The position numbers and the translations under genes are program-made. The notes beneath the pieces were generated by a model. The model saw only the letters and a list, made by a program, of their open reading frames with translations, had not been told where the DNA came from and ran no database searches. DNA of 56,695 nucleotides from Pseudomonadota bacterium (GTDB lineage: Bacteria > Pseudomonadota > Alphaproteobacteria > Rhizobiales > Xanthobacteraceae). Of the stretch, positions 12,068-21,678 are shown in pieces; the first letter of the stretch is position 1, and the number at the start of each line of letters is the position of its first letter. The stretch is from assembly GCA_018240595.1 (NCBI GenBank), contig JAFEFL010000041.1, positions 1 through 56,695 of the forward strand, written 5' to 3'.

Positions 12068-14599
12068 ATGCCGCCGCAACAAACCGTCGACCTCACGAGC
12101 TGCGACCGCGAGCCAATTCACATTCCCGGCCGTATCCAGCCATTCGGCTTCCTGCTCGCCGCCAAATCCGACTTCACCGTCGAGGCGAACTCCGCCAATG
12201 CCGGCGAACACCTCAAATGCGACGTGAAGGGACGTCCGCTCGCCGTGATTCTCGGCCGCGATGCGGTGGCGCAAATCCGCAGCCGGCTGATGCTGGCGCA
12301 GGGACCGGACGCGGTCGAGCGTCTGTTCGCCGTCAAGATCCGTGGCGAGCTGGGGCCGTTCGATCTCGCCGTGCATCGCTCAGGCGATCACCTGATCATC
12401 GAGGGCGAACCGAGCGAAGACGACGTCAGCCTGAATTCCGGCGAAGTGGTGCGCGGCATGCTATCGCGCCTGCGCAACACGCATAACTTCGAGGCTTTCT
12501 GCCAGACCGCGGCACGGCAGATCAAATGGCTTACAGGCTTCGATCGCGTGATGGTCTATCGCTTCGCGCCGGATGGCGCCGGCGAGGTCATCGCCGAGGC
12601 GGCCGATGCCAATCTGGAGTCGTTCCTCGGCCTGCATTACCCGGCATCCGACATCCCGAAGCAGGCGCGCGTCCTCTACACGCGCAACTGGCTGCGCATC
12701 ATCGCCGACATCGACGACAAGCCGTCGCCGATCGAGCCCGACATCCTCGGCGGCGTGCCGCTCGACCTGTCGATGAGCGTGACGCGCGCCGTGTCGCCGA
12801 TCCATATCGAATACCTGCGCAACATGGGCGTGCGCGCGTCACTGTCGATCTCGATCCTGCATGAAGGCAAATTGTGGGGCCTATTCGCCTGCCACCATTA
12901 TTCGCCACGACGCATCTCGTTCGAGCGCAGGACCGCAGCCGAACTTTTCGGCCAGATGTTCTCCTGGGTGCTGGAAAGCCGGGAGCGTGAACGCGACGTC
13001 GCTTACGAAAGCCGCGCCCGCGTGCTGCACAATCAGATGATGGCCGGGCTCGCTGCCGGCAAAGCCGGTTCCGAGACGTTGCGCAACTTCCTTGGCGCGT
13101 TGCGCGACATCATTGCCTGCGATGGCGTCGGCGTTTGGCTTGACGGCAAGGCGACACTGAGCGGCTCGACGCCGAGCGTCGCCGACTTCGAACGGCTGGT
13201 GCAACACTTCCAGGACCGCGGTTTGCAGGACGTATTCGCTACCAACGAACTCGGCAAGGCCATTCCCAATGCCGGCTCGCTGGTCGACAACGCCGCCGGC
13301 GTTCTCGCCATCCCGGTGTCGCGCGCGACTCCGGACTATCTCGTCTTCTTCCGCAACGAAGTGGCGCGCTCCGTGCACTGGGCGGGCGATCCGAACAAGC
13401 CGGTCACCACCGGCCCGCTCGGCGACCGCCTGACGCCGCGCAAGAGCTTCGAACTGTGGCGCGAAGTCGTGCGTGGGCAGTCGGCGCACTGGACCGAATC
13501 CGATCTGCGCATCGCCTCGTCGCTGCGCGTGACGCTGCTCGAGGTCATCTTCCGCCTGACCGACGCCGCCGAGAAGGAGCGCAAGTCGGCGCAGGAGCGC
13601 CAGGAGCTGCTGATCGCCGAGCTCAATCACCGCGTCCGCAACATTCTCAGCCTGATCCGCGGCCTGATCACGCAGGGCAAGCATTCGACGCTGACCGCCG
13701 AGGAATTCGCCTCCGTGGTCGGCGGCCGCATCGAAGCCCTGGCGCGCGCCCACGATCTCATCACCAAGACCAACTGGGGTCCGGGCAGCGTGCGCACGCT
13801 GATCGAGGAGGAAACCGCCGCCTATCTCGGCGGCAAGGCGCAGCGCGTCATCGACAACGGCCCGGACGTCGCGCTCGAGCCCGAAGCGTTCTCGACCCTG
13901 GCGCTGGTGGTACACGAACTCGTCACCAACTCCGCCAAATACGGCGCGCTGTGCGACTCCACCGGCGTCGTCAACATCACCTGGGAGCTCGGCGATGCCG
14001 GCCAGTTGATCATCGCCTGGCAGGAAAGCGGCGGCCCGCCTGTGCAGCCGCCGATGCGGCGTGGCTTCGGCACGACGATCATCGAGCGCTCGATCCCTTA
14101 CGACCTCGCCGGCGAGTCCGAGGTCCACTACGAGCTGCTGGGCCTGCGCGCCCGGCTGGTGATCCCGGCGCGTTTCGTCAAGCGCGTGCGGCGGACTGAC
14201 CGCAAGGCGCAAGCGAAGCCGGCCAAGGAAACGAAATCGATGTTCTCCGGCAACGTCCTGGTGCTCGAGGACAATCTCGTCATCGCCATGGACGCCGAGC
14301 AGATCATGTCCCGGCTCGGCGCCCAGCGGGTCGAGCTCGCCGGCACCGTCACCGAGGCGCTCAACGTCATCAGCAAGAGCAAGATCGACTTCGCCCTGCT
14401 CGACATCAATCTCGGCGCCGAAAACAGCATCCCGGTGGCCCTGCGCCTGCGCGAACTGAACGTGCCGTTTGCCTTCGCCACCGGCTATGGCGAGGGCGCA
14501 CCGCTCCCCCCCGAACTGAAGGATGCGCCGATCGTGCAAAAGCCGTATATGCCGGAGTCGATTGTGACGGTGATGCCGGTGACCGAGCGCGAAGTCTGA
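12068..14599 (+). CDS. bphP: Bacteriophytochrome hybrid HWE histidine kinase
   Basis: Red/far-red photoreceptor of 843 residues. Order: PAS (about 13-115), GAF (about 140-300), PHY (about 320-495), HWE-type kinase (about 510-710), then a receiver domain (about 725-838). Cys12 in DLTSCDREPIHIPGRIQPFG is the biliverdin-attachment site. The GAF motif HYPASDIPKQARVLYTRN includes Asp195, and the PHY tongue motif PRKSF is at 457-461. The kinase has the phospho-acceptor His521 in ELNHRVRNILSL and the HWE-type WQESGGP. The receiver phospho-acceptor is Asp779 in ALLDINLG. PAS-GAF-PHY-HWE plus receiver is the layout of Agrobacterium Agp2-type phytochromes, several of which are bathy forms. No separate DNA-binding output gene is adjacent. 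Confidence 0.95.
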   Translation: MPPQQTVDLTSCDREPIHIPGRIQPFGFLLAAKSDFTVEANSANAGEHLKCDVKGRPLAVILGRDAVAQIRSRLMLAQGPDAVERLFAVKIRGELGPFDLAVHRSGDHLIIEGEPSEDDVSLNSGEVVRGMLSRLRNTHNFEAFCQTAARQIKWLTGFDRVMVYRFAPDGAGEVIAEAADANLESFLGLHYPASDIPKQARVLYTRNWLRIIADIDDKPSPIEPDILGGVPLDLSMSVTRAVSPIHIEYLRNMGVRASLSISILHEGKLWGLFACHHYSPRRISFERRTAAELFGQMFSWVLESRERERDVAYESRARVLHNQMMAGLAAGKAGSETLRNFLGALRDIIACDGVGVWLDGKATLSGSTPSVADFERLVQHFQDRGLQDVFATNELGKAIPNAGSLVDNAAGVLAIPVSRATPDYLVFFRNEVARSVHWAGDPNKPVTTGPLGDRLTPRKSFELWREVVRGQSAHWTESDLRIASSLRVTLLEVIFRLTDAAEKERKSAQERQELLIAELNHRVRNILSLIRGLITQGKHSTLTAEEFASVVGGRIEALARAHDLITKTNWGPGSVRTLIEEETAAYLGGKAQRVIDNGPDVALEPEAFSTLALVVHELVTNSAKYGALCDSTGVVNITWELGDAGQLIIAWQESGGPPVQPPMRRGFGTTIIERSIPYDLAGESEVHYELLGLRARLVIPARFVKRVRRTDRKAQAKPAKETKSMFSGNVLVLEDNLVIAMDAEQIMSRLGAQRVELAGTVTEALNVISKSKIDFALLDINLGAENSIPVALRLRELNVPFAFATGYGEGAPLPPELKDAPIVQKPYMPESIVTVMPVTEREV

Positions 14600-14611
14600 C
14601 GCGCGCCCCGG

Positions 14612-14632
14612 CCCGCCGCGGATCGCGGCGGG
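14612..14632 (+). terminator. GC-rich hairpin after bphP, no U-tract
   Basis: CCCGCCGCG at 14612-14620 pairs with CGCGGCGGG at 14624-14632 around a 3-base loop, 12 bp after the bphP stop. There is no T run behind it, only the GGAGG ribosome site of the next gene, so termination would be partial at best. Confidence 0.35.
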
Positions 14633-14648
14633 GCTTGGAGGCGGCGGC

Positions 14649-15560
14649 ATGGCGCGGGATCGAAAGGACGACACAGTGAGCGGCGCGCGGGCGCTGGTCG
14701 TGCTCCTGGGATTCGTCTGGGGGTTCCAGTGGATCGCGACGGCGATCGCGCTGCATGACATCCCGCCGTGGACATTGCGCACTTTCGGCATTGCAGGCGG
14801 CACGCTGACGCTGCTCATCGCCGCCCTGTTCGTCCGTGCCGATCTGCATGTGCCGAAGCGCGAGCGCATCCATGTCATGATCGGCAGCTTCTTGAACCTC
14901 GCTGCCTTCCACATTCTCGGCGCGTACTCGCAATTGCACGGCGCCACGTCGCGCACCATCATCATCAGCTATTCGATGCCGATCTGGGCGACTTTGTTCA
15001 GCCTCATATTGCTCAAGGAGCGACTCGACCGGGTGCGCGTCGTCGCTTTCATGCTGTGCCTCGCCGGCCTTGCCATTCTGGTATGGCCGCTGTTCGGCCA
15101 CGGCGTACCGGTTTTCGTGTTTTATTCGCTGGCCGCGGCCGTCTGTTGGGCGTTCGGCACCGTCTACATGAAATGGATGCGCGTTACGGTGCCGCCGCTC
15201 GCCAGTGCCTTCTGGCAGCTGCTGTTCAGCTTCATCTTCCTGGGCAGCGGCATGCTGATTTTCGAAGGCCTGCCGCATTTCCACGGGGTAGGCCTCAAGG
15301 CGGTGCTGGGACTCGGCTACATCGCCATCCTCGGCACCGGGCTGGCACATTTTCTGTGGTGGTCGATCAACGGCAAGGTGTCGCCCGTGACGGCGTCGAT
15401 CGGCGCGTTGCTGGTGCCGGTGATCGGCGTCACCGCCTCGGCACTGATCCTCGGCGAGCGGCCGACGCCGTTCGACATCGTCGGTTTCGCATTGATCTTT
15501 GCCGCGGCTGCCAGCGTGCTGCTGACGCCGGCCGCGAAGCCACCGATGACGCCAGACTGA
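14649..15560 (+). CDS. EamA/DMT-family transporter
   Basis: Inner-membrane protein of 303 residues with about ten membrane segments in two EamA halves (about residues 12-145 and 160-298). It is of the drug/metabolite transporter superfamily; the substrate cannot be told from sequence. Typical stretches are WGFQWIATAIALHDIPPWTLR in the first helix pair, SMPIWATLFSLILLKERL at the end of the first half, and ALLVPVIGVTASALILGERP at the matching place in the second half. A GGAGG ribosome site lies 10 bp before ATG 14649. It follows bphP on the same strand by 49 bp; a functional link to the phytochrome is not evident. Confidence 0.88.
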   Translation: MARDRKDDTVSGARALVVLLGFVWGFQWIATAIALHDIPPWTLRTFGIAGGTLTLLIAALFVRADLHVPKRERIHVMIGSFLNLAAFHILGAYSQLHGATSRTIIISYSMPIWATLFSLILLKERLDRVRVVAFMLCLAGLAILVWPLFGHGVPVFVFYSLAAAVCWAFGTVYMKWMRVTVPPLASAFWQLLFSFIFLGSGMLIFEGLPHFHGVGLKAVLGLGYIAILGTGLAHFLWWSINGKVSPVTASIGALLVPVIGVTASALILGERPTPFDIVGFALIFAAAASVLLTPAAKPPMTPD

Positions 15561-15669
15561 CCCCGATTGACGCCGGACAAAACTGGCGGACCTAAGGGTT
15601 ATCACGTAGTTGCGGTGCCCCGGTCCGGGGCGCGAAGGTAGCTGCTTCACCCTCCGAGTCCGCCTGCCA

Positions 15670-17343
15670 ATGTCCGGCCACCCCTCCGCCGTCCCGACTC
15701 CGACTTTCGTCGAACTGTTCACGCCCAAGCTGGTGACGGTCTTTCGCGAGGGTTACGGCTGGCGCGATCTGCGCGCCGACGCCGTTGCCGGGCTGACCGT
15801 CGCCGTGGTGGCGCTGCCGCTGTCGATGGCGATCGCCATCGCCTCCGGCGTATCGCCCGAGCGCGGTCTCTACACCGCCATCGCCGGCGGCTTCATCGTC
15901 TCGCTGATCGGCGGCAGCCGTTTCCAGATCGGCGGGCCGGCCGGCGCCTTCATCGGCCTCGTCGCCTCGGTGGTCGAGCGCCATGGCTATGACGGCCTGG
16001 CTTTGGCGACGATCATTGCCGGCCTCATCCTGATCGTGGTCGCGCTGCTCCGGCTCGGCACCTACATCAAATACATTCCGATGCCGGTGACGGTCGGCTT
16101 CACCGCCGGCATCGCCGTGATCATCGCCGCGAGCCAGGTGCGCGAAGTGCTCGGCCTCGATATCGCGCACGAACCTTCCGCGCTGGTGCCGAAGGTCGAG
16201 GCCATCGCCGCCGCGATCTCGACCGTGAGCTGGCAAACCCTCGGCATCGCCGCCTTGTCGCTCGCCATCATCCTGGTGCTGCGCCGCTACAAGCCGCTCT
16301 GGCCGGGCTTCCTCATCGCCATCGCCATCACCGGCGCGATCTGCTTTGCCTTCCATCTCGACGTCGCCACCGTCGCCTCGCGCTTCGGCGCGGTGCCGCG
16401 GTCGCTGCCCGCGCCGTCGCTGCCGCCGTTCAGCCTGGAAAAACTTCAGGCGGTGCTGCCCGATGCTTTCACCATCGCCCTGCTCTGCGCCATCGAGTCG
16501 CTGCTGTCCGCCGTGGTTGCCGACGGCATGAGCGGTCGCCGCCATCGCTCCAATGCCGAGCTCGGCGCGCAGGGCGTCGCCAGCATCGCCTCGATCGTGT
16601 TCGGCGGCATCTGCGTCACCGGCACGGTGGCGCGCACCGCGACCAATGTGCGCTCCGGCGCGCGCGGGCCGATCTCCGGAATCTTTCATTGCGGCTATCT
16701 GCTGCTGTTCCTCGCCGTCGCCGCGCCGCTGGTTGGCTATATTCCGCTGGCCGCGCTCGGCGCGGTCCTGATGATCGTCGCCTGGAACATGGCGGAGAAG
16801 GAAGAGTTCTGGTCGCTGATCCGCACCTCGCGCGGCGATGCCGCTGTGCTGTTGGCGACGTTCCTGCTGACGATCTTCGTCGATCTGACCACCGGCATTG
16901 CCGTCGGTGTGGTGATGGGCGCGCTGATGTTCCTGCACCGCATGGCCGAGTCGGTCGACGTGCAGGCTGGCGGCCTCGAGGACGTCGCCGACAGCGTCGA
17001 TCGCACCAAATACGATGCCGACGAGGCGGCAAGCCGCGACGTCATGGTCTACCGCATCACCGGCGCCTTCTTCTTCGGCGCCACCGCGCATGTGCTCACG
17101 GCGCTGGAGCGCATCGGCCGCACGCCGCGATTGCTGATTCTCGACTTCTCCGATGTGCCGCTCATCGACACCACGGCGGCACGCTCGCTGCACGCCTTTG
17201 TCAAGAAGCTCAGCCGCGCCGGCACCGAGGTGACTATCGCCGCCGCCAGGCAGAACGTGCGGCACGAACTCACCGCCTCCGGCCTGAAGCCGCCGCTGGC
17301 GAAGTATGCCGCCAGCGTCGCCATCGCGCGCCAAGGTCGCTGA
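15670..17343 (+). CDS. SulP-family inorganic anion transporter
   Basis: Membrane transporter of the SLC26/SulP family, which moves sulfate, bicarbonate or related anions. It has 557 residues from ATG 15670; the frame is open 60 bp further up but without family similarity. The transmembrane core (about 25-420) contains the family signature AVVALPLSMAIAIASGVSPERG and RFQIGGPAGAFIGLV. The conserved second half includes SNAELGAQGVASIASIVFGG and VARTATNVRSGARGPISGIFH. A cytoplasmic STAS domain ends the protein (about 440-550, LILDFSDVPLIDTTAARSL). Substrate is not predictable from sequence. Confidence 0.92.
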   Translation: MSGHPSAVPTPTFVELFTPKLVTVFREGYGWRDLRADAVAGLTVAVVALPLSMAIAIASGVSPERGLYTAIAGGFIVSLIGGSRFQIGGPAGAFIGLVASVVERHGYDGLALATIIAGLILIVVALLRLGTYIKYIPMPVTVGFTAGIAVIIAASQVREVLGLDIAHEPSALVPKVEAIAAAISTVSWQTLGIAALSLAIILVLRRYKPLWPGFLIAIAITGAICFAFHLDVATVASRFGAVPRSLPAPSLPPFSLEKLQAVLPDAFTIALLCAIESLLSAVVADGMSGRRHRSNAELGAQGVASIASIVFGGICVTGTVARTATNVRSGARGPISGIFHCGYLLLFLAVAAPLVGYIPLAALGAVLMIVAWNMAEKEEFWSLIRTSRGDAAVLLATFLLTIFVDLTTGIAVGVVMGALMFLHRMAESVDVQAGGLEDVADSVDRTKYDADEAASRDVMVYRITGAFFFGATAHVLTALERIGRTPRLLILDFSDVPLIDTTAARSLHAFVKKLSRAGTEVTIAAARQNVRHELTASGLKPPLAKYAASVAIARQGR

Positions 17344-17561
17344 CCGGATCTGATCCAAAAGTCGGATAGGCGGAATCGGCGAGCTGCCCTGCGCCGAACG
17401 CGGCACGAATGGTCTTTTGCCGCCCTGCCTGCCCGCCTATGTCACCGGTTCACGCCGAGGCTGCGCTTCGCAGCCGCCAATTTCAAAGGAAACGTCCGCT
17501 TCTGCGCCCGCGCGGCGTCACCGCGCGCGCCATCACCGTTGCCAAGTCTGGAATGCGACCG

Positions 17562-18416
17562 ATGAATCCGAAGCTGTCCGCCGCGCTGGCCGCCGCCATC
17601 TGGGGCACCACCTACATTTTCGTCAGCGTCGTGCTCCCGCACAATCCGATCTTCACCGCCGCTGTACGCGCGCTCGGCGGCGGCCTGCCGCTGCTGCTGC
17701 TCTACAACCAGGCGCCGCCGCGCGACTGGTGGGGCAAGGTCGCGGTGCTCGGCACGCTGAACTGCGGCATCGTCTTCGCCTTCCTGTTCATCGCCGCGGA
17801 GCGCCTGCCCGGCGGTGTCGCGGGCACGCTGCAATCGCTCGGGCCGATCATCACGGTGCTGATCGCCTGGCCGCTGCTCGGCGAGCGGCCGACTTGGCTG
17901 CGTCTCGCCAGCGTCGTGCTCGGCTCGATCGGCGTCATGATCCTGCTGACCAGTGGCAAGATCGTACTCGACGGCGTCGGCGCGGTGGCCGGCCTGATCG
18001 CGGCGGTGTCGCTGGCACTCGGCGGCGTGCTGCTCAACCGCTGGGGCCGGCCGATTCCGCTGCTCGAATTCACCGCCTGGCAGCTCGTCATCGGCGGCGT
18101 CGAACTGGCGGCGCTGGCGGCGATCCTTGGCGACGTGCCGTCCTCGCTCAGCCTCGCCAGCATCGGCGCCTATGTTTATGTGGCGCTGATCGGCACCTCG
18201 ATCGCCTATGCGCTGTGGTTCCATGGCGTCGAGAAGGCCGGCGCGCCGGCCGTGGCGCCATTCTTCCTGCTCATCCCCATGGTGGCGTTCGCGCTCGATG
18301 CCGTGGTGCGCGGCTTCGTCCCGACAGGCGCGCAGGCGCTGGGCGCGGCGATTGTCGTGGGCAGCTTGGTGATCAACCAGCGCGCCGGCAAGCAGCGGGC
18401 CGCGGGCGCCCGCTAG
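17562..18416 (+). CDS. EamA/DMT-family transporter
   Basis: Second drug/metabolite transporter superfamily protein in this cluster, about 284 residues with ten predicted membrane segments. It begins MNPKLSAALAAAIWGTTYIF, the usual first helix of the family, and has LQSLGPIITVLIAWPLLGERP at the end of the first EamA half and PFFLLIPMVAFALDAV in the second. The open frame extends up to 17409 and has other ATGs, including 17553. I prefer 17562 because a GGA lies 9 bases upstream and the earlier residues are basic and unlike a leader. It converges on priA with a 4-bp stop overlap. Substrate is unknown. Confidence 0.87.
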   Translation: MNPKLSAALAAAIWGTTYIFVSVVLPHNPIFTAAVRALGGGLPLLLLYNQAPPRDWWGKVAVLGTLNCGIVFAFLFIAAERLPGGVAGTLQSLGPIITVLIAWPLLGERPTWLRLASVVLGSIGVMILLTSGKIVLDGVGAVAGLIAAVSLALGGVLLNRWGRPIPLLEFTAWQLVIGGVELAALAAILGDVPSSLSLASIGAYVYVALIGTSIAYALWFHGVEKAGAPAVAPFFLLIPMVAFALDAVVRGFVPTGAQALGAAIVVGSLVINQRAGKQRAAGAR

Positions 18417-20590
18417 TAGAAGCTCATCGGATCGACGTCGACGTCCATCTTGATGCCGCCGCGGGTCTTCGGCGCGGCGGCGACCCAGTCGCGCAAATAG
18501 GCCGACAGGTTGAATTCGCGCGGCGCCTTGACCAGCAGACGGAAGCGGTGGCGGCCGCGCACCACGGCGATCGGCGCTTCGGCGGGGCCGAGCACGCGCA
18601 CCACGTCGTCATGCGGCGCCGATTTCGCCAGCGCCTTGGCATAACCTTCGGCGTCGTGCTTGTTGTCGGCAGAGACGACGATGCCGGCGAGTCGTCCGAA
18701 CGGCGGATAGCCGGCGGCTTCGCGCAGCGCGATCTCGTTTTCATAGAACGCCTCGCGGTCGCCGAGGATCAGCGCCTTCATCACCGGATGCTCGGGCTGG
18801 TGCGTCTGCAGGAAGCCGACGCCGCGATTGTCCTCGCGGCCGGCGCGGCCGACCACTTGATGCAGCAACTGGAATGTGCGCTCGGCGGCGCGCGGATCGC
18901 CATTGCCGAGCCCGAGATCGGCATCGACGATGCCGACCAGATTGAGTTTCGGGAAGTGATGCCCCTTGGCCACCAGTTGCGTGCCGACGATGATGTCGAA
19001 CTTGCCGTCGGCGACGTCGTCGAGCTCCTGACGCAGACGCTCCGTCGACTCGACGAGATCGCTCGACAGAATGAGGATGCGCTTGTCGGGAAACAGATCG
19101 GCCGCCTCCTGCTCCAGCCGCTCGACGCCGGGGCCGACCGCGGCGAAGCTCTCGGTGGCGTGGCAGTTCGGGCAGGCGTCCGGCGGCGGCATGTTGAAGC
19201 CGCAGTGATGGCAGATCAGCCGCTTGCGGAAGCGGTGATCGACCAGCCAGGCGTCGCAGTTCGGGCATTGCAGGCGGAAGCCGCAGGCGCGGCATAAGGT
19301 CAAAGGCGCGAAGCCGCGGCGATTGAGAAACAGCAGCGCCTGATCGCCACGCTCCAGCGTGTTGTGCACGGCCTCGGCGAGGCGCGGAGCGATGAAGCGG
19401 CCGCGCGGCGGCCCTTCGCGCGTCAGATCGATGGCCTCGACATGCGGCAGCGACGCGCCGCCGAAACGCTCCGGCAGATGCAGGCGGCGATAGCGGCCCT
19501 TGCGCGCATTGACCTCGGATTCGACCGACGGCGTCGCCGAGGCGAGCACCACGGGAATTTTGGCGATCGAGCCGCGCACCACGGCCATGTCGCGCGCATT
19601 GTAGCGCGCGCCGTCTTCCTGCTTGTAGGCCTGCTCGTGCTCTTCATCGACGATGATCAGCCCGAGATCGGCATAAGGCAGAAACAGCGCCGAGCGTGCG
19701 CCGACCACCACCGAGACTTCGCCTTCCGCCACCGCCGCCCAAGTGCGCGCGCGCAGACGCGGCGACAATTGCGAATGCCACTCGGCCGGCCGCGTGCCGA
19801 AGCGCGCGGTGAAGCGATCGAGCGATTGGCCGGTCAGCGCGATTTCCGGCATCAGGATCAGCGTCTGCCGGCCTTTGCGAATGTTCTCGGCCACCGCCTC
19901 GAAATAGACCTCGGTCTTGCCCGAGCCGGTGACGCCGTCGACCAATGTCACGGTGTAACCGCCCTGATCGACCGTGGTGCGCAGCGCGTCGGCGGCGGCG
20001 AGCTGGCCGAGCGAGAACTCGGCCTTGCGGAAATCCGGGTCTGGCTGGCGCGACACTTTTTCCGGCGGCAGCACCACCGTTTCCAGCGTGCCTTCATCGA
20101 CCAGGCCGTCGATGACGCCGGCCGAGACGCCGGCTTCGCGCGCGGCATCGCCCTTGGCGCGCACCATGCCGTCCTCGAGCGCGCGCAGCACGCGCTGGCG
20201 CGCCACCGTCATGCGCTGCGGCGGCGGGCCGACGAGGCGCACGCCGACGCGCTCGCGCGCCGGCCCGAGATTGTCGCCCATGCGCAGCGCCATGCGCAGC
20301 ACCATGCCGCGCGACGACAAAGTGTAGCCGGCGACCCAGTCGATGAAGGTGCGCAGTTCGCTCTTGAGCGGCGGCACGTCGATCTTCGCCGCGACGTCCT
20401 TCATGCGGTTGTGCAGGCCGGGCGCCGGGTTCGGATTCTCGGCCCAGACCACGCCGGTGGTCTCGCCGCGGGCGCCGAGCGGCACGGCGACGACGTCGCC
20501 GACCGCCAGCTCCATCCCCGCCGGCACCCGGTAGGAATAGGCCTGATCGAGCGCCACCGGCACCAGAACATCGACGACACGGGCGTTCAT
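18413..20590 (-). CDS. priA: Primosomal replication restart helicase PriA
   Basis: 3'-to-5' DNA helicase that reloads the replisome at stalled or broken forks. It has 725 residues. The N-terminal DNA-binding domain begins VVDVLVPVALDQAYSYRVP. Walker A is GVTGSGKTEVYFE and the Walker B box is IIVDEEHEQAYKQ. The paired zinc-binding loops have eight cysteines (CRACG, LQCPNC, ICHHCG, ACPNC). The helicase motifs GTQLVAKGHHFPKLNLVGIVDAD and LHQVVGRAGRE follow. The stop overlaps the converging DMT gene by 4 bp. It is divergent from xerC, which also deals with chromosome dimers and forks. Confidence 0.97.
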   Translation of the reverse strand: MNARVVDVLVPVALDQAYSYRVPAGMELAVGDVVAVPLGARGETTGVVWAENPNPAPGLHNRMKDVAAKIDVPPLKSELRTFIDWVAGYTLSSRGMVLRMALRMGDNLGPARERVGVRLVGPPPQRMTVARQRVLRALEDGMVRAKGDAAREAGVSAGVIDGLVDEGTLETVVLPPEKVSRQPDPDFRKAEFSLGQLAAADALRTTVDQGGYTVTLVDGVTGSGKTEVYFEAVAENIRKGRQTLILMPEIALTGQSLDRFTARFGTRPAEWHSQLSPRLRARTWAAVAEGEVSVVVGARSALFLPYADLGLIIVDEEHEQAYKQEDGARYNARDMAVVRGSIAKIPVVLASATPSVESEVNARKGRYRRLHLPERFGGASLPHVEAIDLTREGPPRGRFIAPRLAEAVHNTLERGDQALLFLNRRGFAPLTLCRACGFRLQCPNCDAWLVDHRFRKRLICHHCGFNMPPPDACPNCHATESFAAVGPGVERLEQEAADLFPDKRILILSSDLVESTERLRQELDDVADGKFDIIVGTQLVAKGHHFPKLNLVGIVDADLGLGNGDPRAAERTFQLLHQVVGRAGREDNRGVGFLQTHQPEHPVMKALILGDREAFYENEIALREAAGYPPFGRLAGIVVSADNKHDAEGYAKALAKSAPHDDVVRVLGPAEAPIAVVRGRHRFRLLVKAPREFNLSAYLRDWVAAAPKTRGGIKMDVDVDPMSFY

Positions 20591-20618
20591 GAGGCAGGCC
20601 TGCCCGATTCCGGGTCTT

Positions 20619-20638
20619 TAAGGAAGGGTAAGGAAGGG
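20619..20638. repeat. Tandem 10-bp repeat between priA and xerC
   Basis: TAAGGAAGGG occurs twice in direct succession (20619-20628 and 20629-20638) in the 64-bp gap between the divergent starts of priA (20590) and xerC (20655). The gap must hold promoter elements for both genes unless these lie inside coding sequence. Confidence 0.6.
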
Positions 20639-20654
20639 CTCCTACTCTGCCTAT

Positions 20655-21596
20655 ATGGGACTGCCGCTCACCATCGCACCCGACGTCGCCGCCGAAATCG
20701 GCCGCTGGCACGCCTATCTCGGCGCCGAGCGGCGCATGTCGCCGAAGACGCTGGAAGCCTATGAGCGCGATGTCGGCCAGTTCCTCGGGTTTTTGGCCGA
20801 GCACCTCGGCGGCCCGCCGTCGCTGAAGACTCTGGCGAAAATCACCCCGGCCGATGTCCGCGCCTTCATGGCCTCGCGCCGCGCCAACGGTGCCGGCAAC
20901 CGCACCCTGATGCGCTCGCTGGCCGGGGCGCGCTCCTTCGCCCGCTTCCTCGAGCGTGGCGGCAAGGGCAAAGTGGGGGCGCTCGCCGCCATTCGCGCGC
21001 CGAAGCTTGCGCGCACGCTGCCGAAGCCGCTGGCCGCCTCGGCGGCGAAGCAGATGACCGACATCGACCTGCGCGCCGGCGAGGACCGCGAGACCTGGAT
21101 TCTGGCGCGCGACGCCGCGGTGCTGGCGCTGCTCTACGGCTGCGGCCTGCGCATATCCGAGGCGCTCGGCCTCAAGCGCGGCGACGCGAGCGGCAAGGAT
21201 GCCCTCACCGTCACCGGCAAGGGCAACAAGACGCGCATGGTGCCGGTGCTGCCGCAGGTGACCAAGGCGATCGCCGAGTACATCGCGCTGTGCCCCTACG
21301 ACCTGCCGGCCGAGGGACCGTTGTTCGTCGGCGCGCGCGGCGGGCCGCTCAGCCCACGCATCGTGCAACTCGCGATGGCGACCTTGCGCGGCGCGCTCGG
21401 TCTGCCCGATACCGCGACGCCCCATGCGCTGCGCCATTCCTTCGCCACGCATCTGCTCGGCCGCGGCGGCGACCTGCGCTCGATCCAGGAACTGCTCGGT
21501 CACGCCTCGCTGTCGACGACGCAGATCTATACCGCCGTCGACACCGCGCGTTTATTGGAAGTTTATGCCAGCGCCCACCCGCGGGCGTCATCGTAA
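20655..21596 (+). CDS. xerC: Tyrosine recombinase XerC
   Basis: Site-specific recombinase that, with XerD, resolves chromosome dimers at dif. It has 313 residues. The N-terminal SAM-like core-binding domain covers about 10-100 ([21 protein letters not shown]). The catalytic domain covers about 115-305 with all expected residues: Arg in [13 protein letters not shown], Lys in [12 protein letters not shown], HxxR in [14 protein letters not shown], His in [14 protein letters not shown] and the nucleophile Tyr292. It is a single-copy housekeeping gene beside priA and not an element integrase: no att-like repeats or mobile genes flank it. No good ribosome site precedes ATG 20655. Confidence 0.94.
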   Translation: MGLPLTIAPDVAAEIGRWHAYLGAERRMSPKTLEAYERDVGQFLGFLAEHLGGPPSLKTLAKITPADVRAFMASRRANGAGNRTLMRSLAGARSFARFLERGGKGKVGALAAIRAPKLARTLPKPLAASAAKQMTDIDLRAGEDRETWILARDAAVLALLYGCGLRISEALGLKRGDASGKDALTVTGKGNKTRMVPVLPQVTKAIAEYIALCPYDLPAEGPLFVGARGGPLSPRIVQLAMATLRGALGLPDTATPHALRHSFATHLLGRGGDLRSIQELLGHASLSTTQIYTAVDTARLLEVYASAHPRASS

Positions 21597-21678
21597 TATC
21601 ATCGTCGACAACGCCGGCGCGGCCTTGCGCGCCTGCGCAACTCCGCCCATCGTCGCCCCGCCACACAGGGGACGACAC

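Noticed and set aside
12881..14965. Long minus-strand frame across bphP and the first DMT gene
   Set aside because: Antisense shadow of coding DNA; it runs across two plus-strand genes and has no domain or ribosome site.
15670..17343. SulP and DMT genes as a sulfur-assimilation island
   Set aside because: No cys, sulfur-reduction or regulatory genes are nearby, and base composition matches the chromosome.
20655..21596. The tyrosine recombinase as the integrase of a genomic island
   Set aside because: Size, motifs and its position beside priA fit housekeeping XerC. No tRNA, direct-repeat att sites or mobile genes flank it.
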